Below are positions 1 through 8,703 of a DNA stretch of 64,000 bases, in pieces; position 1 is the first letter of the stretch; each line of letters opens with the position of its first letter. The translations under genes and the position numbers were made by a program. The stretch is from an uncultured Oscillospiraceae bacterium (GTDB lineage Bacteria; Bacillota; Clostridia; Oscillospirales; Oscillospiraceae): the NCBI GenBank assembly GCA_934622035.1, contig CAKTVG010000002.1, positions 1 to 64,000 on the forward strand. The letters are read 5' to 3'. The notes beneath the pieces are model-generated. The model worked only from the letters and a program-made list of their open reading frames with translations. It was not told the DNA's origin and searched no databases.

Positions 1-119
1 AGCGGCCTGTGCGAGTTGTATACGTCCACGATCTGGCGGTGACTGCCGTCGGCCTCGTTGCAGCCGAGCCACGCCTTTGCAGCGGCTACAACGCACTGCC
101 GGATTTGCGTCTCCGTCAT
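1..119 (-). CDS. phage endolysin, N-terminal part (runs off the left edge)
   Basis: Only the first 39 codons are present; the gene continues beyond the window. The translation begins MTETQIRQCVVAAAKAWLG and continues with CNEADGSHRQIVDVYNSHRP, the N-terminus I know from CHAP/NlpC-type peptidoglycan hydrolases of Firmicute prophages. The ATG is preceded by AGGAGG eight bases away, which fixes the start. It lies immediately downstream of a holin gene, so the pair forms a classic lysis module: the holin opens the membrane and the endolysin cuts the cell wall. The catalytic residues are outside the window. Confidence 0.7.
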   Translation of the reverse strand, partial: MTETQIRQCVVAAAKAWLGCNEADGSHRQIVDVYNSHRP

Positions 120-122
120 CTT

Positions 123-326
123 TCACCCCTCCTTCTTGTACGTCGCCGAGCTGATGCCCAGCAGAACGCCGAGGAAGGTGTCTGCCGCCGTGATCGTGCC
201 GACGACCTCCTCTCCGTAGGGCAGGCCCCAGATGCCGGACAGCGCGAAGTACAGCGTGCCCAGCGCGGGCAGCAGATACAGCGCGATCCACTTCAGAATG
301 TCATAGGTCTTGTTTTTGAGCTTCAT
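123..326 (-). CDS. phage holin
   Basis: A 67-residue protein with a charged start (MKLKNKTYD), two hydrophobic stretches (about residues 9-29 and 39-58) and a short basic tail (TYKKEG). Size, topology and position directly before the endolysin match small phage holins of Firmicutes, which form the membrane lesion that releases endolysin. The start has AAGGAGG eight bases upstream. It ends three bases before the endolysin start, indicating translational coupling. Confidence 0.8.
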   Translation of the reverse strand: MKLKNKTYDILKWIALYLLPALGTLYFALSGIWGLPYGEEVVGTITAADTFLGVLLGISSATYKKEG

Positions 327-339
327 TGTTTTGTCCTCC

Positions 340-672
340 TTATTTTGTGTGGTTTTTGACCAGCTCTTGATAATAATGCTTCACGTCGCCGTTGCCGCCG
401 AGTGCCACATACTTCTGCCCGGCAATCAGCCGCTCCGAGATCGGCATCTCCGGCGACATCACCGTCAGCCGCAGAATGCCCAGATACTGCTCCGTGTCGT
501 GCTTCTCGATCTTGTCCATCCGCTTGCCGATGGCCTCCACGCTCTCATGCGTGGCCTTTAGGCTCGCCTGCATCTCCTGCACCGGCTTTGCAATCTTCTT
601 GAGCAGCGCAACCAGCGCCGCTATCGCTCCGGCTACAGCCCCGCCGCGGATGATCCAATCCAGAATGCTCAT
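340..672 (-). CDS. small phage protein with membrane anchor and coiled coil, holin-associated
   Basis: A 110-residue protein: an N-terminal hydrophobic segment (about residues 5-25) is followed by a predicted coiled coil (about 28-65, rich in K/E/A with regular hydrophobic spacing). Many Firmicute prophages place a similar anchored coiled-coil protein, such as the XhlA-like type, just before the holin; this is architecture only, I recognise no specific family. The start has GGAGG eight bases upstream. It begins the leftward lysis cassette, and there is no further phage gene upstream of it. Confidence 0.55.
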   Translation of the reverse strand: MSILDWIIRGGAVAGAIAALVALLKKIAKPVQEMQASLKATHESVEAIGKRMDKIEKHDTEQYLGILRLTVMSPEMPISERLIAGQKYVALGGNGDVKHYYQELVKNHTK

Positions 673-740
673 GCTTTTTCCCTCCTCTCTACCCTTCCCG
701 GCGTTTCTTCCGGCTTTTGCCCTGTTTTGGGCAAAGGAAG

Positions 741-780
741 GACAAAAAATCCCGGTGCATCGAAAATTCGATGCACCGGG
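741..780 (-). terminator. rho-independent terminator, leftward, with no gene feeding it
   Basis: A perfect 14-bp inverted repeat (751-764 with 767-780, two-base loop) is followed on the minus strand by ATTTTTTG. The next gene to the right (940) is on the plus strand, so no leftward gene now reads into this terminator. Confidence 0.65.
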
Positions 781-860
781 TGCAAAAGGAACCGTATTTC
801 ACTTCTCTGCCCACAATTTTATCCTCTGTTCGAAAACATACGCTATATTACACATTCATA

Positions 861-889
861 TTGCAATTCCCTTCGTTTTCTGCTATAAT
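861..889 (+). promoter_or_regulatory. sigma-A-type promoter of the SGNH hydrolase gene
   Basis: TTGCAA at 861-866, a 17-base spacer ending TGC, then TATAAT at 884-889 (extended -10). The gene starts at 940 after AAGGAAGG. Confidence 0.75.
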
Positions 890-939
890 ATGTTCTGTTT
901 TTCCGGCATGTTATTTGTATACTAAGGAAGGAATTTCAT

Positions 940-1599
940 ATGAAACTAAACGGCTTGGCAATCAATTTCCTGGGCGACAGCATCACGGAGGGCTGCGGAA
1001 CGAGCGGCCCGGAAAAAACCTTCGTCCACATTCTTGCAGAGACCTGCAAGCTCTCTGCCGCACGCAACTACGGCATCGGCGGTACCAGAATTGCGCGGCA
1101 GCATACGCCATCCGACAATCCCAGAAACGACCTCAACTTCTGCCAGCGGGCGCTTGAGATGGACCCGAATGCGGACGTTGTCGTCGTCTTCGGCGGCACG
1201 AATGACTTCGGTCACGGCGACGCGCCCTTCGGCGTCTTTGAAGACCGAAGCGCGGACAGCTTCTGCGGCGCGTGCCATGTCCTTTTCCAGTCGCTGCTCC
1301 AACGCTATCCGGCAGCAAAGATCGCCGTCATCACCCCGCTGCATCGCACCAATGAGGCAAATCCCCGCGGTGACGGAAGCAGAACAACGTTCACGCCGCC
1401 GTTGGCAGAGTACGTCGAGGCCATCCGCAAAACCGCGCAGCACTACGCGCTGCCCGTCCTCGATCTTTACGGGAGGAACGTGCTCGACCCGAATGACCCC
1501 GCCGTGCTGGCGCAGTATGTGCCGGACGGTCTGCATCCCAACGACGCAGGCCACATCATTCTCGCCGGGGAGCTGCGTAAATTCCTGGAAGGTCTGTAA
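940..1599 (+). CDS. SGNH/GDSL-family hydrolase
   Basis: A 219-residue cytoplasmic esterase-like enzyme. The block I motif GDS is at residues 12-14 (Ser14 nucleophile), block III GGTND at 85-89 (Asn88 oxyanion) and block V DGLHPN with Asp196 and His199 as the other catalytic residues, so the SGNH set is complete. There is no signal peptide. Such enzymes deacetylate or deacylate sugars and lipids; the substrate cannot be read from the sequence. It has its own promoter and a strong terminator, so it is monocistronic. Confidence 0.85.
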   Translation: MKLNGLAINFLGDSITEGCGTSGPEKTFVHILAETCKLSAARNYGIGGTRIARQHTPSDNPRNDLNFCQRALEMDPNADVVVVFGGTNDFGHGDAPFGVFEDRSADSFCGACHVLFQSLLQRYPAAKIAVITPLHRTNEANPRGDGSRTTFTPPLAEYVEAIRKTAQHYALPVLDLYGRNVLDPNDPAVLAQYVPDGLHPNDAGHIILAGELRKFLEGL

Positions 1600-1608
1600 T
1601 CGCAAAAC

Positions 1609-1643
1609 GGACGCATCTGCATTTTGCAGATGCGTCCATTTTT
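1609..1643. terminator. bidirectional terminator between convergent genes
   Basis: A 13-bp perfect stem (1609-1621 with 1625-1637, TTT loop) followed by ATTTTTAC, and preceded by AAAA which gives a T tract on the minus strand. It serves the SGNH hydrolase and the leftward membrane protein gene. Confidence 0.85.
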
Positions 1644-2348
1644 ACCCTTCCGCATGCTTCTGCGCCTTTGGCAGCATCACAAGCAGCCCGCCGAACATCC
1701 AGAGGCAGCCGATGGAAAGCCACGCACAGCGCAGGGCATTGGCAAGCGGATGATTCCCGCACAGCGCCGCCGCGAGGTAGACAAGCATGCCGAAGGGCAT
1801 GGAGAAAACCCAGCACACCAGCGTGGATATGGCGTCAGCCCCTTTCGGAAGGCTCCGATCTGTGCCGCTGCCAGAACGAGAAAGAAAATCCAGAACAGCG
1901 CAAGGGACGGCAGCAGGAAATACGCGCCGTACTTCAGCAGCAGCTCCTGCGCAAGGCCATGCTTCAGAAGAAAGGCCGCCGCGCACACCGGCACGTGGAA
2001 GCCGCATGCGCCGAACATCAGATAGCCGAAAATGCCTGAACGGTATCGATGCGCGTACTTCGGCGTCTTTTCCGCCATCAGGTGATAAATGCCGAAGCAG
2101 CTCAGCCCTTCGAGCACCACGCCAAAAAGGCCCAGCAGCGCCGCAGCAAAAATTCTGCCGTCCGGGGCCGCAGCGTAGGCAGAGAGCATTCGCATGATTC
2201 CGTCGAGCGCCTCATCCTTCCTGTCCCAGGCAAGAAGCAAATCCGCGGTCAGGTGCAAAAGCGCGGCAACCAGCCCGATGGCAAGCAGCTTTCGAATGCG
2301 CGGCCAGTCCAGCCGGCGAGAGATTCCAATGTCATTCATCGCAGTCAT
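1642..2348 (-). pseudogene. multi-spanning membrane protein (DUF6796-like), broken by one frameshift
   Basis: The first part (from the ATG at 2348) encodes about 170 residues with four or five hydrophobic helices; the reading then leaves frame near 1839-1842. The adjacent frame continues ADAISTLVCWVFSMPFG and ends MLPKAQKHAEG at 1642, giving about 235 residues and further helices. Restoring one G in the GGGG run rejoins the two halves. I associate the pattern with the uncharacterised DUF6796 membrane family, with modest confidence. It sits 30 bases after the methyltransferase gene and is probably co-transcribed. Either a recent mutation or a sequencing error. Confidence 0.6.
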
Positions 2349-2378
2349 GTTTTCCACCCCAATTGGAAATATTGCATG

Positions 2379-3164
2379 TTATTTCTCCAGCACGATGATC
2401 TTGTTGGAGATATTCCGGACAAAGGGGATTTTCCCCAGCAGCCGGTAAACCGGCACAAATTCCGCCATACCCTCGGTCAGGGAGTGTTCCCCGGCAAAGC
2501 GGAACTCCGGCAACAGCGCCGCCAGCGTCTTTCCATCCTTCACGCCCCAGGTGAATTTTGCATGGCTGCCTTCGATGGATTTTTCCTTATAACGCTTCGC
2601 CACCGCGGGATTCATTACCTCCACGAATATCGTGGCCGCGGAGAAGCGGCTGGAAATCACGGCGAAGATGCGCTTCACCTCCGCCTCCGTTAAGTACATG
2701 GTCAGCCCCTCGATGATGACGAGCGCAGGCGCGCCGCGCTCTGCGATTTCGCCGCCCCAGTCGTCCATAGCGGACATGGCAATCTGCGAAATCGCGCCGT
2801 CCTCCGGCAGGAGCTTTTTCCGCACGGCAATCGTCTCCGGCAGGTCAAGGTTATACCAATGGGAATAGCCCTGCATCCGGTAGCAGCGCGTGTCCAGTCC
2901 GCAGGCGATATTGACGACAACCGCGCCGGGATTTTGCGCAAGCCACGCGCCAGTCAGCCGGTCAAGGACGATCGTCCTGGCAATCACGCCGGAGTGCATG
3001 GCCGCATCTCGGTCCGCAAGGGAAAAGTCGTAGTCCAGCCGGCCGATAATCTCCTCCGCCTTTTTGTCGCGGATTGCGCCGCGCCCCCGGCTTTCCTTCG
3101 CACGGGCGTAGATGGTTTGCAGCATCGTCTCCGGCACACCGGAGAGCTTTGTCTTTTCCTTCAA
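2379..3164 (-). CDS. class I SAM-dependent methyltransferase (LCM/PksE-TcmP type)
   Basis: A 261-residue O-methyltransferase-like protein. The SAM-binding region reads VVVNIACGLDTRCYRM, the form of motif I seen in the leucine carboxyl methyltransferase/polyketide O-methyltransferase family, followed by a DLPETI acidic loop and a later WGGEIAERGAPALVIIEGLT stretch with the MYL segment typical of this family. I chose the TTG at 3164 because AGAGGGG sits correctly before it and the product then starts KEKTKLSGVPETML, the usual family start. An ATG at 3209 would add a basic tail but lacks a good ribosome site. The substrate is unknown. Confidence 0.8.
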   Translation of the reverse strand: MKEKTKLSGVPETMLQTIYARAKESRGRGAIRDKKAEEIIGRLDYDFSLADRDAAMHSGVIARTIVLDRLTGAWLAQNPGAVVVNIACGLDTRCYRMQGYSHWYNLDLPETIAVRKKLLPEDGAISQIAMSAMDDWGGEIAERGAPALVIIEGLTMYLTEAEVKRIFAVISSRFSAATIFVEVMNPAVAKRYKEKSIEGSHAKFTWGVKDGKTLAALLPEFRFAGEHSLTEGMAEFVPVYRLLGKIPFVRNISNKIIVLEK

Positions 3165-3326
3165 TGAAAGTCCCCTCTTTCTTTTCCGTCGTTTTCGTTG
3201 GTTAGCCATCGCTAACCGACATGCTCCGAAAATGCCGCTCTGCGGCGGCCCGTTTTCTTTTATTGTAGTACAAAGCGGCCCGGTTTTCAAGGGGATTTTT
3301 TCGTTTCCGGCGAAGCGGCGGTCCCG

Positions 3327-3355
3327 TTGATTTTTTCGCCGTGCGGGGGTATAAT
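3327..3355 (+). promoter_or_regulatory. promoter of the aldo/keto reductase gene
   Basis: TTGATT at 3327-3332, a 17-base spacer and a consensus TATAAT at 3350-3355, 36 bases before the GTG start. Confidence 0.7.
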
Positions 3356-3391
3356 TCTCAGGTAAACGTTTCTGCAAAGGAAGGATCTTTC

Positions 3392-4249
3392 GTGTTTTCA
3401 AATCACTATGTGACACTCAATAACGGCCTGCGCGTCCCGCAGCTGGGCTTCGGCACCTGGTGCATTGACGACGGCAATGCCGCCGACGCGGTAAAAACGG
3501 CCATCGAGCTGGGCTACCGCCACATCGACACCGCGCAGGCCTACGGCAATGAGCGCGGCGTCGGCGAAGGCGTGCGGGAGAGCGGCGTCGCGCGAAGCGA
3601 GCTGTTCGTCGTGAGCAAGGTCGCAGCGGAGCACAAGAGCTACGCCTCTGCGGCGCAGTCCATCGATGAAACGCTGGAAAAAATGGGTCTGGATTATCTG
3701 GATATGATGATCATCCACAGCCCGCAGCCCTGGGCCGAGTGGCGCGGCGAAAAGCGCTATTTCGAAGAAAACCGCGAGGTCTGGCGTGCGCTGGAGGATG
3801 CGCAGGCGGCCGGAAAGCTGAAAGCCATCGGCGTCTCCAACTTCCTGACCGATGATCTTGCCTCGCTGATCCCTGCCTGCCGGGTGAAGCCCGCAGTCAA
3901 TCAGGTGCTGGCACACATCGGCAGCCTGCCGCGCACTCTGATGGATTACTGCGCAGCGCAGGGCATCACCATGGAGGCCTATTCCCCCATCGCCCACGGT
4001 GAGGCCATGAAAAATGGCGTGATCGCCGAAACCGCCGCGAAGTACGGCGTTTCCCCCGCGCAGCTATGCATCAAATATGTGCTCTCCCATGGCTTCATCG
4101 CCCTGCCCAAGGCATCTACGCGCGAGCACATCCGGCAGAACGCAGAGCTGGCATTTGATATCTCCGCCGAGGATCTGGCGCGTCTGGATGCGCTGGAATT
4201 CAAAAACTACGGCGAATTCAGCTTTTTCCCCGTGTTCAGCGGGAAATAG
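3392..4249 (+). CDS. aldo/keto reductase
   Basis: A 285-residue NADPH-dependent oxidoreductase with a TIM-barrel pattern. The catalytic tetrad is visible: Asp46 and Tyr51 in HIDTAQAYGNE, Lys76 in VVSKVA and His109 in IIHSPQP. Later GVSNF and the NQVLAH region match strand 6-7 signatures of the family. The GTG at 3392 was chosen because AAGGAAGG lies seven bases upstream and the product then starts at the normal family N-terminus. Probable role: reduction of an aldehyde or ketone; the exact substrate cannot be inferred. Confidence 0.88.
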   Translation: MFSNHYVTLNNGLRVPQLGFGTWCIDDGNAADAVKTAIELGYRHIDTAQAYGNERGVGEGVRESGVARSELFVVSKVAAEHKSYASAAQSIDETLEKMGLDYLDMMIIHSPQPWAEWRGEKRYFEENREVWRALEDAQAAGKLKAIGVSNFLTDDLASLIPACRVKPAVNQVLAHIGSLPRTLMDYCAAQGITMEAYSPIAHGEAMKNGVIAETAAKYGVSPAQLCIKYVLSHGFIALPKASTREHIRQNAELAFDISAEDLARLDALEFKNYGEFSFFPVFSGK

Positions 4250-4254
4250 ACCGC

Positions 4255-4749
4255 TCAGCGCACCCGCTTTAGCCTGCCGCCGCAGACGCCGCAGCGGTAG
4301 CGCTCCGGGTGCTGCACGAGGCGGCTTTGCCGCTCGCGGGGAAATTCGCGGCCGCATTCGCTGCACCGAAGCAGATACCGCCCGGCGGGCGGGTCAGGCG
4401 TCAGCCCCTTTTCCTCTGCACTGGCAGTGCGCTTGATCGTGTACTGCGGCAGCGCCGCGTTCACCTGCGCGGCAAGCGCGGCCCATTTTCCGCGGTGCCC
4501 GCCGCAGCCCTTCACGGTGTGCAGCAGCTCATGCACGATGGTGTCCTTTGCAGCCTGGTCGCTGGTGTCGTCCTGCAAAAGCCGTGCGGCAATGCTGATC
4601 TCAAAGCAGCCGGGCGAAAGCTCCCGGCACTGGCCCCAGCGGCTCTTCGCGCGGCTGTTGACCTTCCATACCGCGACCCTTCCCGGCCGGATGCCGATGG
4701 CGCGCAGCTCCGCCTCGCATGCAGATGCTAGTTGCCTCAAGTCTTTCAT
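4255..4749 (-). CDS. SprT-like zinc metalloprotease-domain protein
   Basis: A 164-residue protein. The SprT-like core has RWGQC and the zinc-site motif HELLHTVKGCGGHRGKW (HExxH plus a third His). A C-terminal zinc ribbon follows (CSECGREF and CGVCGG). The family is related to Spartan-type proteases, but bacterial members have no firm role. The ATG at 4749 is chosen over 4755 because GGAG is seven bases from it. It converges with the aldo/keto reductase gene with only five bases between them. Confidence 0.8.
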   Translation of the reverse strand: MKDLRQLASACEAELRAIGIRPGRVAVWKVNSRAKSRWGQCRELSPGCFEISIAARLLQDDTSDQAAKDTIVHELLHTVKGCGGHRGKWAALAAQVNAALPQYTIKRTASAEEKGLTPDPPAGRYLLRCSECGREFPRERQSRLVQHPERYRCGVCGGRLKRVR

Positions 4750-4764
4750 AAGCATTCTCCAAAA

Positions 4765-4792
4765 GGAGGCTGTCTCTTCCGAGGCAGCCTCC
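4765..4792 (-). terminator. stem-loop abutting the MITE-like element
   Basis: GGAGGCTGTCTC pairs with GAGGCAGCCTCC (one mismatch, TTCC loop) and is followed on the minus strand by TTTTGG. It could end leftward transcripts coming from the ABC exporter genes. Confidence 0.45.
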
Positions 4793-4793
4793 T

Positions 4794-5017
4794 CAGACTG
4801 TCAAAAACGTCCGTAACCGTCAAAATCGGTTCTCATTCTATTCAGCTTTTATCCTCTGCGTTTTGTCTTTTCAGAAAACAGGATATCTCGAATTTTATAA
4901 TGCAAAGATTCTGCTTGCTTCGCAAGGATTTTGACTTACTGCGCAACGCACGCCCTACCGTACCTATGTACGCCGACGGGCGTGCGTTGCTTGTCTTCCG
5001 AACCTTTTGACAGTCTG
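4794..5017. mobile_element. MITE-like element, 224 bp with 13-bp perfect terminal inverted repeats
   Basis: The stretch begins CAGACTGTCAAAA and ends TTTTGACAGTCTG, a perfect 13-bp terminal inverted repeat. It holds no gene. Inside is a second large hairpin: GCAACGCACGCCC (4943-4955) pairs with GGGCGTGCGTTGC (4978-4990), with a further CGTAC/GTACG stem in its loop. It is locally more AT-rich than its neighbours. No clear target-site duplication is visible, and only one copy is seen in this window, so mobility is an inference from the ends alone. Confidence 0.45.
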
Positions 5018-5033
5018 GCATTCCCTGTTGTTT

Positions 5034-6857
5034 TCACGCCAGCTCAATCATGTTTGTGTAGAGCTGGTAATAGCGGCCGCGCTGCTCCAGCAGGTCGTTG
5101 TGATTGCCGCGCTCGACGACACGTCCGTTTTCCAGAACCAGAATGGCGTCCGCATTGCGGACGGTGGACAGCCGGTGCGCGATGACGAACACCGTGCGTC
5201 CCTTCATCAGGCCGTCGAGGCCGCGCTCGATGAGCTTTTCCGTCCGCGTGTCGACCGAGGAGGTCGCCTCGTCCAGAATCAGCACCGGCGCCTCCGAAAC
5301 CGCCGCGCGGGCGATGGCCAGAAGCTGGCGCTGTCCCTGCGAGAGATTCGCGCCGTCGGAATAGAGCATGGTGTCATAGCCCTGCGGCAGGTGCGAGATA
5401 AAATAGTGCGCGTTGGCGATTTTCGCCGCGCGGATGCAGTCCTCATCCGTCGCGTCCAGCCGGCCATAGCGGATGTTCTCCATCACCGTGCCGGTGAACA
5501 GGTGCGTGTCCTGCAACACCGTGCCGAGGGAGCGGCGCAGGTCGTCCTTGCGGATATGGCGCACGTCGATGCCGTCGTAGGTGATCTGCCCGCCCTGAAT
5601 GTCATAAAAGCGGTTAATCAGGTTGGTGATTGTCGTCTTGCCCGCGCCGGTGGAGCCGACGAAGGCGATTTTCTGACCCGGCTTGGCGTAGAGCGACAGA
5701 TCGCGCAGCACCGGCTTCTCCGGCACATAGGAGAAGTCCACGCCGTAAAAGCGCACATCGCCTCGCAGCGGAACGCGCTCGCCGTCCGGCTTGACCCAGA
5801 AGTAGTCCTTCCCGGCGTGCTCCAGCGTGGTTTCGCCCTCGTCCACCTCCGGCGGCATGTCCAGCACGTCAAAAATGCGCTCTGCGCCCGCCAGCGCAAG
5901 CATAATGGCATTGAATTGCTCGGAAATCTGGCTGACGCGCTCGGCAAAGGTGCGGATATAGCCGAGGAAGGTGATCAGAATGCCGCCTGCATTCTCGCCC
6001 CGGAGCCAGAGGACGCCCACTGCGCAGGTCAGCGCATAGAAAAAGTGGGACAGATTGTTCAGGATCGGCCCGACGATGGAGGTCACGGTCGTGGCCGCCG
6101 TGGAGGACTGATAAAAGCTCTCGTTGATCGGCGCAAAGTCCTGCATGACCTGCTTCTCGTGCGTGAACACCTTGACGTCGCGCTGACCGGCGATCATCTC
6201 CTCCACAAAGCCGTTGACGCTTGCGGCGTCCTTCTGCTGCTGGCGGTAGCTTTTGCTGCTTTTTTGCGTGATATAGCGCACGACGACGATCACAATCGCC
6301 GCCAGCACGACCATCAGAGAAAAGAGCTTCATCGACAGCACCAGCATCATGCCGATCGTGCCGAGCAGGGACAAAACAGAGATGAGCATCTGCGTAATGG
6401 CGTGCTGCAAAAGCTCGTTCGTCGCCTCGATGTCGTTGGTAAAATAGCTCATCAGGCTGCCGTTGGTGTTCGCGTCAAAGTAGCTGATGGGCAGCTTCTG
6501 CATTTTGTCGAACATCTCCGTGCGCAGCGCGCGCATGATAACCGTGCTGCACTCAAGCATCAGTCGGTTGAGCAGATAGTTCGTCACCACGCTGAGCACA
6601 TACAGCCCCGCAAGGCCGAGCAGCAGCGCCAGATACTTCGCATACACCTCGTCGGGCGCAAGGCCGGTCTGTTTCAGAAGGTTCACAAGCGGCTTCATGC
6701 AGTAAGAGGCCGCAATGGTCGCCGCCGCGTAGACCAGAATGGAGAGCACCGCGCAGATAAGAATGGGGCGGCAGTGCTTGAAATAGCGGAACAGGCGCAT
6801 CAGACTGCCGAAGGGCGTGCGCGCCTTGCGGTAGTTTTGCAGCTCAACTCTGGGCAT
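5034..6857 (-). CDS. ABC exporter subunit, membrane domain fused to ATPase (consensus half)
   Basis: A 607-residue half-transporter: six membrane helices in about residues 30-320, then the ATPase. Visible motifs are Walker A GSTGAGKTT, signature LSQGQ, Walker B LILDEATSSVD and switch His in VIAHRLSTV. The signature is slightly off-consensus (LSQGQ) while the catalytic Glu and His are intact, which marks the catalytically competent member of a heterodimeric exporter such as LmrCD, BmrCD or TM287/288. It overlaps its partner by 14 bases, with GGAGG before its ATG. The substrate (drug, lipid or peptide) is unknown. Confidence 0.88.
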   Translation of the reverse strand: MPRVELQNYRKARTPFGSLMRLFRYFKHCRPILICAVLSILVYAAATIAASYCMKPLVNLLKQTGLAPDEVYAKYLALLLGLAGLYVLSVVTNYLLNRLMLECSTVIMRALRTEMFDKMQKLPISYFDANTNGSLMSYFTNDIEATNELLQHAITQMLISVLSLLGTIGMMLVLSMKLFSLMVVLAAIVIVVVRYITQKSSKSYRQQQKDAASVNGFVEEMIAGQRDVKVFTHEKQVMQDFAPINESFYQSSTAATTVTSIVGPILNNLSHFFYALTCAVGVLWLRGENAGGILITFLGYIRTFAERVSQISEQFNAIMLALAGAERIFDVLDMPPEVDEGETTLEHAGKDYFWVKPDGERVPLRGDVRFYGVDFSYVPEKPVLRDLSLYAKPGQKIAFVGSTGAGKTTITNLINRFYDIQGGQITYDGIDVRHIRKDDLRRSLGTVLQDTHLFTGTVMENIRYGRLDATDEDCIRAAKIANAHYFISHLPQGYDTMLYSDGANLSQGQRQLLAIARAAVSEAPVLILDEATSSVDTRTEKLIERGLDGLMKGRTVFVIAHRLSTVRNADAILVLENGRVVERGNHNDLLEQRGRYYQLYTNMIELA

Positions 6858-8688
6858 TTGCGCTCACCTCCTGCTTCATCTGGCTGTCGTAAACGTCGCG
6901 GTAGATCTGGCTGCGCGCCGTCAGCTCCTCGTGTGTTCCGAGGTCGGAGAGGCTCCCCTCGTCCAGAACAAGGATGCGGTCGCAGCTCAGGATGGAGGCG
7001 ATGCGCTGGGCAATGATGATTTTCGTCGTGCCGGGCAGCGCATGCTTCAGTCCTCTGCGGATGTGCTCGTCCGTCGCCATATCAACGGCGCTGGTCGAGT
7101 CGTCCAGAATCAGAATTTTCGGCTGCTTGATGATCGCGCGGGCGATGCGCAAACGCTGGCGCTGGCCGCCGGAGAGGTTGGCCGCGTTCTGCTCGAGCAG
7201 TGTCTCATAGCCGTCCGGGAAGCGGTCGATGTACTCGTCGGCGCAGGCAATGGCGCAGGCCGCCCGCATTTCCTCGAGCGTCGCGTCCGGTCTGCCCCAG
7301 CGCAGATTGTCGGCGATCGTGCCGGAAAAGAGCGTACCGTTTTGCAGCACCATGGAAACGCCGTCGCGCAGGGCTTCGAGCGTATAGTCCTTCACATCCA
7401 CGCCGCCGACGCGCACCGTTCCGGAGAGCGCGTCATAAAAGCGCGGGATCAGGCTGACGAGCGTGGACTTTCCCTCGCCCGTGCCGCCGATCACGCCAAT
7501 GGTCTCGCCACTCTTGATGTGAAATGTGACATGCCGCAAGTTCAGCTTCTCCGGGTCGCGCGTATAGCTGAAGCAGACATCCTCAAAATCCACTCTGCCG
7601 TCCTTGACCGTCTCGTTGGAAGCGCCGTCGGCAATGTCCGGCTGCTCGTCAAAGACCTCGTTGATACGGCGCATGGACGCCTGCGCACGGGAAAGCGACA
7701 TGATAAGCCACGACAGCATCGTCAATGACGACACCGCCTGCGTGCTGTAGGACACGATGCTCACAAGCTCGCCCGTGAGCAGGCCCGTCGTTCGGAAAAT
7801 GATTTCCCTGCCGCCGAAGAGCAGCAGCAGAACCGTACACGTCCACATGATGCCCATCTGGATCGGCCCCGTCAGGGTAAACAGGCGGGCGGAGGAGAGC
7901 TGCGCATGGCGCAGGTCTTCCGCCGTTCCGGCGAAGCGTCTGGACTCGTAATCACCGCGGACAAAGGCCTTGACCACGCGGCTGCTGACAAGATTTTCCT
8001 GCACGGCGCGGTTCATCTCGTCCATCTTGACCAGCATTTTGCGGAAACGCGGCTGGCCGATGCGCATCATAATTGCCAGCGTGATCGCCAGCACCGGCAG
8101 CGTCCCGACAAAGAACAGCGCCAGATGCGGCGAGATGGTGAAGGCCATCACGGTCGCAAGCACCAGCATGATCGGACTGCGCGTCAGGCTGCGGATGATC
8201 TGGTGCATGGTCGTGCGGACGGTATTGACGTCCGTCGTGGCGCGCGTGATCAGGCTCGGCGTGGAGAAATGGTCGATATTGGAGAAGGAAAAGCTCTGAA
8301 TTTTCTCCAGCAGCATCGTGCGCAGATTTTTTGCAAAGCCCTGGCTTGCAATGGCAGAGCAGCGCGCACTGAGCAGGCCGCAGGCCATGGAAAGGCAGGC
8401 AATGAGCACCATAATGCCGCCGACCGTCAGAACAAAGCGATCCCGCTGCGCAACGAGCGCATCCGGGAACAGCCCGCGCAGCATAAAGTCCTCCTCGCGG
8501 TACAGGCCGCCGTCCACGATGACCGACATCAGCATCGGGATAAAGACCTCCAGCACGACCTCCAGGCCGCCGAAGAGCGCCGCCGCAGCCGTCCAGCCGC
8601 GGTAGCCGGTCAGGCACTGACGAAGATGCCGGAGCGTTTTGGGTTTCTGAGTTTTGATGACCGTCGCCTCCATTGTGTGAAAAAACAT
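6844..8688 (-). CDS. ABC exporter subunit, membrane domain fused to ATPase (degenerate half)
   Basis: A 614-residue half-transporter with the same layout as its downstream partner. It has Walker A GGTGEGKST and a canonical LSGGQ signature. However, the residue after Walker B is Asp (LILDDSTSAVD, normally DE) and the switch His is Gln (IAQRIAS). These changes are typical of the degenerate subunit in heterodimeric exporters. The start is uncertain: ATG at 8688 or 8673. Neither has a ribosome-binding site, and a promoter ends about nine bases upstream of 8688, so the transcript may be nearly leaderless. Confidence 0.85.
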   Translation of the reverse strand: MFFHTMEATVIKTQKPKTLRHLRQCLTGYRGWTAAAALFGGLEVVLEVFIPMLMSVIVDGGLYREEDFMLRGLFPDALVAQRDRFVLTVGGIMVLIACLSMACGLLSARCSAIASQGFAKNLRTMLLEKIQSFSFSNIDHFSTPSLITRATTDVNTVRTTMHQIIRSLTRSPIMLVLATVMAFTISPHLALFFVGTLPVLAITLAIMMRIGQPRFRKMLVKMDEMNRAVQENLVSSRVVKAFVRGDYESRRFAGTAEDLRHAQLSSARLFTLTGPIQMGIMWTCTVLLLLFGGREIIFRTTGLLTGELVSIVSYSTQAVSSLTMLSWLIMSLSRAQASMRRINEVFDEQPDIADGASNETVKDGRVDFEDVCFSYTRDPEKLNLRHVTFHIKSGETIGVIGGTGEGKSTLVSLIPRFYDALSGTVRVGGVDVKDYTLEALRDGVSMVLQNGTLFSGTIADNLRWGRPDATLEEMRAACAIACADEYIDRFPDGYETLLEQNAANLSGGQRQRLRIARAIIKQPKILILDDSTSAVDMATDEHIRRGLKHALPGTTKIIIAQRIASILSCDRILVLDEGSLSDLGTHEELTARSQIYRDVYDSQMKQEVSANAQS

Positions 8689-8703
8689 TCATGTTGAATG
8701 AAT

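Noticed and set aside
751..780. The perfect 30-bp palindrome as a phage attachment site
   Set aside because: It has terminator form with a T tract on one strand, and no second copy is seen in the window.
5007..7016. A 669-codon plus-strand frame opposite the ABC exporter
   Set aside because: Antisense of two well-supported transporter genes; no family motif or ribosome site.
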